64,000 bases of DNA from Streptomyces sp. SN-593 (GTDB lineage Bacteria; Actinomycetota; Actinomycetes; Streptomycetales; Streptomycetaceae), in assembly GCF_016756395.1 (NCBI RefSeq), contig NZ_AP018365.1:5397001-5461000 (forward strand). Reading direction: 5' to 3'. The translations under genes were made by a program, and so were the position numbers. Below, one piece after another: positions 58,339 through 64,000 of the stretch (positions within the stretch are counted from its first letter, which is position 1; the number at the start of each line of letters is the position of its first letter). The notes under the pieces are model-generated. The model saw only the letters and a list, made by a program, of their open reading frames with translations, searched no databases and was not told the origin of the DNA.

Positions 58339-58442
58339 TCCTGCGGATCGGGCGGGGGATCGGCTGCGCGAGGTCTCCTGGCCGGGGCCGCCGCTGTGGG
58401 AGGCTGACCCGTATGAACCGGCTGGCAGGCACGACGTCGCCC
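58339..58442 (+). pseudogene. relic: duplicated 5' end of the DUF255 gene
   Basis: 104 bp nearly identical to 59859-59965 (three single-base differences and two small indels), covering the leader and first ten codons of the DUF255 gene (ATG at 58413, MNRLAGTTSP). The match stops there and the frame ends after 32 codons. It shows that the segment around the divergent Uma2/DUF255 promoter was duplicated. Confidence 0.8.
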
Positions 58443-58534
58443 AGGGGCACGGTGCCTCAGTCGGCACTCTCGTTGCGGATGGCCGTAAAGGACAATCGTC
58501 CCATATCCTGAGAGGCGACAGGAAGGAGCCGTTG

Positions 58535-59080
58535 ATGAGCGTTGACGCGGTCATGCACACCGAGTTCCCCGCCGGGTACGTGGTCTTCTTCGGTACCGAC
58601 GGGAAGGTGGTCATGACTCCGCAGAGCTTTGAGCACTCCAGCACGATCAAGTCGATGCAGATCGACTCGCTCTCGCTCGGCCGGCACGCGAAGACCGCCT
58701 CCGACGTCTACCTGGACTTCCCGGCTGACGAGAACTCTGCCCCGGACTTCGCGATCCTGCGGGAGGACGCCCGGCGACAGGGCAAGCGCTACGGCTTCGA
58801 CGACGTGCTGCTGATCGCCGAGGTGGTGTCGGTGTCCTCCGCGCGCAAGGACTACGACGACTGCACCGCGAAGTACGGCCGCTACGGTATCCCGGTCTAC
58901 GTCGTGGTGGACCCGTACGCCGCGGAGGTCGTCGTCCACTCCCGGCCGACCGGCTCCGGCTACATCGCGGCGCACACGCACAAGTACGGCTCGGGCAAGC
59001 TTCCCATCGAGTTGGCCGACGGGCGGACGTACACCCTCGACCTGGACGAGTTGCCCCGGCCGGAGGACGACGCTCGCTGA
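58535..59080 (+). CDS. Uma2-family protein 1
   Basis: 181 residues. PD-(D/E)XK-like core: SAPDFAILREDA near 70, LLIAEVVSVSSARKDYDDCT near 92, KYGRYGIPVYVVVDPYAAEV near 112. The family (DUF820) is widespread in cyanobacteria and Streptomyces, often in many copies, with a nuclease fold and unproven function. ATG 58535 with GGAAGGAG at 58521. The next 128 bp (59081-59208) hold no recognisable gene. Confidence 0.85.
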   Translation: MSVDAVMHTEFPAGYVVFFGTDGKVVMTPQSFEHSSTIKSMQIDSLSLGRHAKTASDVYLDFPADENSAPDFAILREDARRQGKRYGFDDVLLIAEVVSVSSARKDYDDCTAKYGRYGIPVYVVVDPYAAEVVVHSRPTGSGYIAAHTHKYGSGKLPIELADGRTYTLDLDELPRPEDDAR

Positions 59081-59208
59081 CGGACGTGCCGGCCTGCTTG
59101 ACAGCGCCCGCCTCACGTCTTGCCGCTGCCCTCCACGCCTGCGGTTCGTGCAGCACCCTGATGCGGTCGCTGACGGTCAAGCCGCGATAGCGGGGCGGTT
59201 TCGGTTCC

Positions 59209-59775
59209 CTACAGGGCCCCAAGATCGACGGAGACGGAGAAGGGCGCGGTGGCCTTCACCGTGCCGGTGAACATCTCGCCGTCCCGGTATGCCTTGGTGG
59301 CGGGGTCGAGGACGTAGGTGTAGGTGATGGGGACGTCGGTCGCGGCTTGCTCGACCCGCCAGTAGAAGGGGATGCCGGCCTTGGCGTACTGGTCCACCTT
59401 CACGACGCGGTCCGTGGTCTCCGAACCGGGCGCAACGACCTCGACGACCAGGAGCACGTGCTCGGGCCGGGTGGGTGCGAGGTCGATGGTCTCCGCCCGG
59501 TAGACGACGACGTCCGGACGGCGGTTGGTGAGGGGGAGGTCCCGGAGGCGGACGTCGAAGTCCGTGTCGGCGTTCCAGTCGGTGCCCGCGGCGGCGTCCA
59601 GGGCGTTGGCCAGGACGCGGGCCAGCCGGCTGTGCCGCTTGGAGGCGCTGGGAGACGCCACGACCTTCCCGTCCACGATCTCGATCCCGGCGCACCGCTC
59701 CTCGGACCAGGAGTCGTACTGCTCCGCGCTGATCCGCGCGTGCATCCGCACGGGTGCCACCGTCTCCGCGGCCAT
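59209..59775 (-). CDS. Uma2-family protein 2
   Basis: 188 residues. ISAEQYDSWSEERCAGIEIV near 14, NRRPDVVVYRAETID near 88, VLLVVEVVAPGSETTDRVVK near 108, and QYAKAGIPFYWRVEQ near 130. The DVVVY and EVVAPGS segments carry the acidic positions of the PD-(D/E)XK fold. AAGGAGG stands before ATG 59775. Divergent from the DUF255 gene. Its C-terminal third and its start region are found again, rearranged, at 58041-58300. Confidence 0.87.
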   Translation of the reverse strand: MAAETVAPVRMHARISAEQYDSWSEERCAGIEIVDGKVVASPSASKRHSRLARVLANALDAAAGTDWNADTDFDVRLRDLPLTNRRPDVVVYRAETIDLAPTRPEHVLLVVEVVAPGSETTDRVVKVDQYAKAGIPFYWRVEQAATDVPITYTYVLDPATKAYRDGEMFTGTVKATAPFSVSVDLGAL

Positions 59776-59935
59776 GGCGTACCTCCTTCGAGGAGCTTCC
59801 GTCGTCACGGCGCGGGTGCGCCTCAGCCTATTGTTCCCGTGGGCGGGGGGCCGCCCGGTCCTTGCGGATCGGGCGGGGGAGATCGGCTCCGTGAGGTCTC
59901 CTGGCCGGGGCCGCCGCTGTGAGAGGCTGACCCGT

Positions 59936-61969
<2,034 letters not shown>

Positions 61970-62050
61970 CCGCCGCCCCGCCCCACGCCCGAGGCACGAC
62001 GGAACCCGCCGGTCGGCGCCGTACCGCACGGGCTGCCGCGCCGGGACCGG

Positions 62051-62689
62051 TCAGCCGCGCGGGAACTCCAGGCCGGCGCGCAGCAGCCCCATGGTGCGGT
62101 CGATCAGCGCCGTCAGCTCCTCGTCCCGGCCGTGCTCGATCCAGTACATCGTGGTCTCGTGCAGCGCCCCGAACACGGCCGTGGTGAAGACCCGGACCTC
62201 CAGGGCGTCCGCCGGGCGGCCGGTGCGCTCCGCGATGATCCCGCCGAGCAGCCGCCCGGTGGTCGACATCGACTCGTGGGCGCGGGCGCGGATCGCCGGC
62301 ACGTCGCGGACCAGTTCCTCGCGCCGGATCAGCTCCTCGCGCGCCTGCGGGTCGTGGAGCATCTGCCGCAGCACCTCGTGCATGACGTGCCGCACCGAGA
62401 CCAGGGGCGGTTCGTCGACCGGCCGGGCCCGCAGGACGTCCGCCATGTCGTCGTCGTACTCGTCCGTGAGGACGATGTCCTCCTTGGTGGGGAAGTAGCG
62501 GAAGACGGTGCTCGGCGACACGTCCGCCTCGGCCGCGATCCGGTCGACCGGCGTCGCGTCGTACCCCTGCTCGGCGAAGAGCCGGTAGGCGGCGGTGCGG
62601 ATGGCCTGGCGGGTGCGGACCTTCTTGCGCTCCCGCAGGCCGGGCGCGGGCGGTTCGGCGGGGGACGTACGAGGGCACATGCCGCTCAT
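62051..62689 (-). CDS. TetR-family regulator coupled to an MFS exporter
   Basis: 212 residues. Helix-turn-helix TPVDRIAAEADVSPSTVFRYFPTKEDIVL near 48-75; the C-terminal domain (MDI-type, TetR_C_17-like) includes VFTTAVFGALHETTMYWIEHG. ATG 62689 overlaps the MFS stop (ATGA), so repressor and pump are co-transcribed and co-translated. ATG 62680 is also in frame. Confidence 0.88.
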   Translation of the reverse strand: MSGMCPRTSPAEPPAPGLRERKKVRTRQAIRTAAYRLFAEQGYDATPVDRIAAEADVSPSTVFRYFPTKEDIVLTDEYDDDMADVLRARPVDEPPLVSVRHVMHEVLRQMLHDPQAREELIRREELVRDVPAIRARAHESMSTTGRLLGGIIAERTGRPADALEVRVFTTAVFGALHETTMYWIEHGRDEELTALIDRTMGLLRAGLEFPRG

Positions 62690-64000
62690 TGTCGGGCATC
62701 GGCGGCCCGCGCGGCCACGGGGGCGGCCGGCTCCGGCCGCGTCCCGTGCCCGTCGCCGCCGCCCTTCGCGCCGGTCTCCGCCCCGTCCGGCCGGCCGGGC
62801 AGGAGGAGTGCGACGAGTGCGGCGGCGGCCAGCGCGGCACCGCCGCAGACCACGAGCGCGACGTCCATGCCGTGCACGTACGCGGCGTTCGCGGCGGAGG
62901 CGAGCGCGCGGTCGCCGAGCGAGGCGGCCACGCCGTGCGCGCCGACCACGGAGTCCCGGGCGGTGCGGGCCGCCGAGCCGGTCAGCCCGGTGGTGCCGAG
63001 CCGGTCGCGGTAGCCCGCCGCCAGCACGCTGCCGAGGATCGCCACGCCGACGGCCGAGCCGGTCTGCCGCAGCGTCTGGAGCAGCCCGGAGCCGCTGCCG
63101 GCCCGGTCCCGGGGCAGCGCGCCGAGCGCGCCGTCCATCGAGGGCACGATCGCCAGGCCGAAGCCGAGCCCGGCCACCGGCTGCCAGGTCGCGGACAGGC
63201 CGAAGCCGTCGCCGCTGCCGGTGGTGGCGCCGAGGAAGGCCGCCGCGGCGAGCAGCAGCAGCCCGGTGCTGATCACCGGACGGGGACCGAACCGCCGCAC
63301 CAGGGCGCCGCTGAGCCGGGCGGCGACCATGAGGCCGCCCATCATCGGCAGCAGCCGCAGTCCGGTGCCGAACGCGTCGTGGCCGAGCACGGTCTGGAGG
63401 TAGGACGGCAGCACGAACAGCAGCCCGGTGAGGATGAAGCTGACCAGGGTCGCGGCGACCGCGTTCCACAGGAAGCCGCGCTGGCGCAGCAGCGACAGGT
63501 CCAGCATCGGCCGCGCCACGCCGCGCTCGCGCAGCACCAGCGTGGTCAGCAGCAGCACCGACGCGGCCAGCGCGCCCAGCACCAGCGGGTCGGCCCAGCC
63601 GCGGTCGGGCGCCTCGATGATGCCGTAGACCAGGGCGCCCAGGCCCGCGGCCGCGCACACGGTGCCGATCGGGTCCACCCGCGGCGCGGCAGGGTCGCGG
63701 GTCTCCGGGAGCAGCAGCAGGCAGGCCACGATGCTGATCGCGACCAGCGGGATGTTGATCAGGAAGACCGAGCCCCACCAGAAGCGCGCCAGCAGCGCGC
63801 CGCCGATGATCGGGCCGAGCGGCATGCCCAGCGCCATCGCGGTGCTGGTGATGGCCACCGCCTTGGGCCGGTCGGCCGGGCCGAAGAGCGACGGGATCAC
63901 CGACAGCGCCAGCGGCATCACGAACGCCCCGCCCACGCCCATCACGGTGCGGGCCGCGATCACCGTCCCGGGGCTGTGCGCGAGGGTGCCGACCAGGGAG
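62686..64000 (-). CDS. MFS drug exporter, DHA2 family (partial, 5' end outside window)
   Basis: 438 residues visible; the frame is open to the right edge, so the N-terminus with the first helices is missing. Seen: RTVMGVGGAFVMPLALSVIP, PLGPIIGGALLARFWWGSVF followed by LINIPLVAISIVACLLLLPE (motif C region), and nine to ten further helices. The C-terminus is cytoplasmic and Ala-rich. EmrB/QacA-type proton-driven export is the family role. The downstream TetR gene overlaps it by four bases. Confidence 0.88.
   Translation of the reverse strand, partial: SLVGTLAHSPGTVIAARTVMGVGGAFVMPLALSVIPSLFGPADRPKAVAITSTAMALGMPLGPIIGGALLARFWWGSVFLINIPLVAISIVACLLLLPETRDPAAPRVDPIGTVCAAAGLGALVYGIIEAPDRGWADPLVLGALAASVLLLTTLVLRERGVARPMLDLSLLRQRGFLWNAVAATLVSFILTGLLFVLPSYLQTVLGHDAFGTGLRLLPMMGGLMVAARLSGALVRRFGPRPVISTGLLLLAAAAFLGATTGSGDGFGLSATWQPVAGLGFGLAIVPSMDGALGALPRDRAGSGSGLLQTLRQTGSAVGVAILGSVLAAGYRDRLGTTGLTGSAARTARDSVVGAHGVAASLGDRALASAANAAYVHGMDVALVVCGGAALAAAALVALLLPGRPDGAETGAKGGGDGHGTRPEPAAPVAARAADARQ

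Noticed and set aside
59081..59222. Minus-strand frame beginning near 59222 (YRGLTVSDRIRVLHE)
   Set aside because: It crosses into the antisense of the Uma2 gene at 58535-59080 and matches no family I know. Too short to support.

Overview
The window is chromosomal DNA of a high-GC actinomycete, almost certainly a Streptomyces or a close relative in the Streptomycetaceae. Support: nearly all codons end in G or C, there are frequent GTG starts, and the window carries actinomycete-specific genes (mca for mycothiol, AfsQ1/AfsQ2/SigQ, acyl-CoA carboxylase epsilon subunit, LAxTG surface protein). From memory the gene order follows the S. coelicolor block from about SCO4901 (add) to SCO4975 (DUF255 protein). 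I recall no xylose genes in that block, so xylA-xylB-ROK here looks like an insertion or relocation. No rRNA, tRNA, CRISPR array, intact insertion sequence or replication origin was seen.

Layout. 0-16 kb: adenosine deaminase (add), afsQ1-afsQ2-lipoprotein with divergent sigQ, two small secreted proteins, deoC with a full-length and a truncated aldehyde dehydrogenase, and deoD with a phosphohexomutase/phosphopentomutase. Together these form a route from purine (deoxy)nucleosides to C2/C3 central metabolites. The three transcription units of that route share a palindrome, CTACGCGCGTAG, just upstream of the start codon. 16-24 kb: a gamma-glutamylcyclotransferase-like protein, an LpdA-type flavoprotein, a DeoR regulator, a TetR/EmrB drug-exporter pair with a clear double operator, and the acyl-CoA carboxylase alpha subunit. 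24-34 kb: maf, a tiny membrane protein, the carboxylase epsilon and beta subunits, birA, a class III adenylate cyclase, a GGDEF protein, an enoyl-CoA hydratase and hutH.

34-44 kb: a sortase-anchored protein, an L,D-transpeptidase lipoprotein, the ROK-xylB/xylA cluster, a MacB-like ABC exporter preceded by PhoP-box-like repeats, and an HxlR/oxidoreductase pair. 44-54 kb: cystathionine gamma-lyase/synthase, a degenerate sigma factor overlapping a small membrane protein, a MarR regulator, threonine dehydratase, a DrrAB-type exporter whose promoter overlaps an 18-bp palindrome, greA, and mca with two small membrane proteins. 54-64 kb: a 1159-residue STAND NTPase with TPRs, two Uma2-family proteins with relics of a third, the DUF255 thioredoxin-like protein, and a second TetR/MFS pair cut by the window edge.

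Intergenic DNA is unusually rich in structure: a perfect 44-bp palindrome, several 12- to 20-bp-stem terminators between convergent genes, a 28-bp inverted repeat of Streptomyces type, direct repeats of 42, 92, 122 and 154 bp, and a perfect 3 x 23-bp tandem repeat. The strongest leads are the nucleoside-catabolism operator, the sigma-factor/membrane-protein pair, the scrambled Uma2 region and the aldehyde-dehydrogenase-like protein without an active site.
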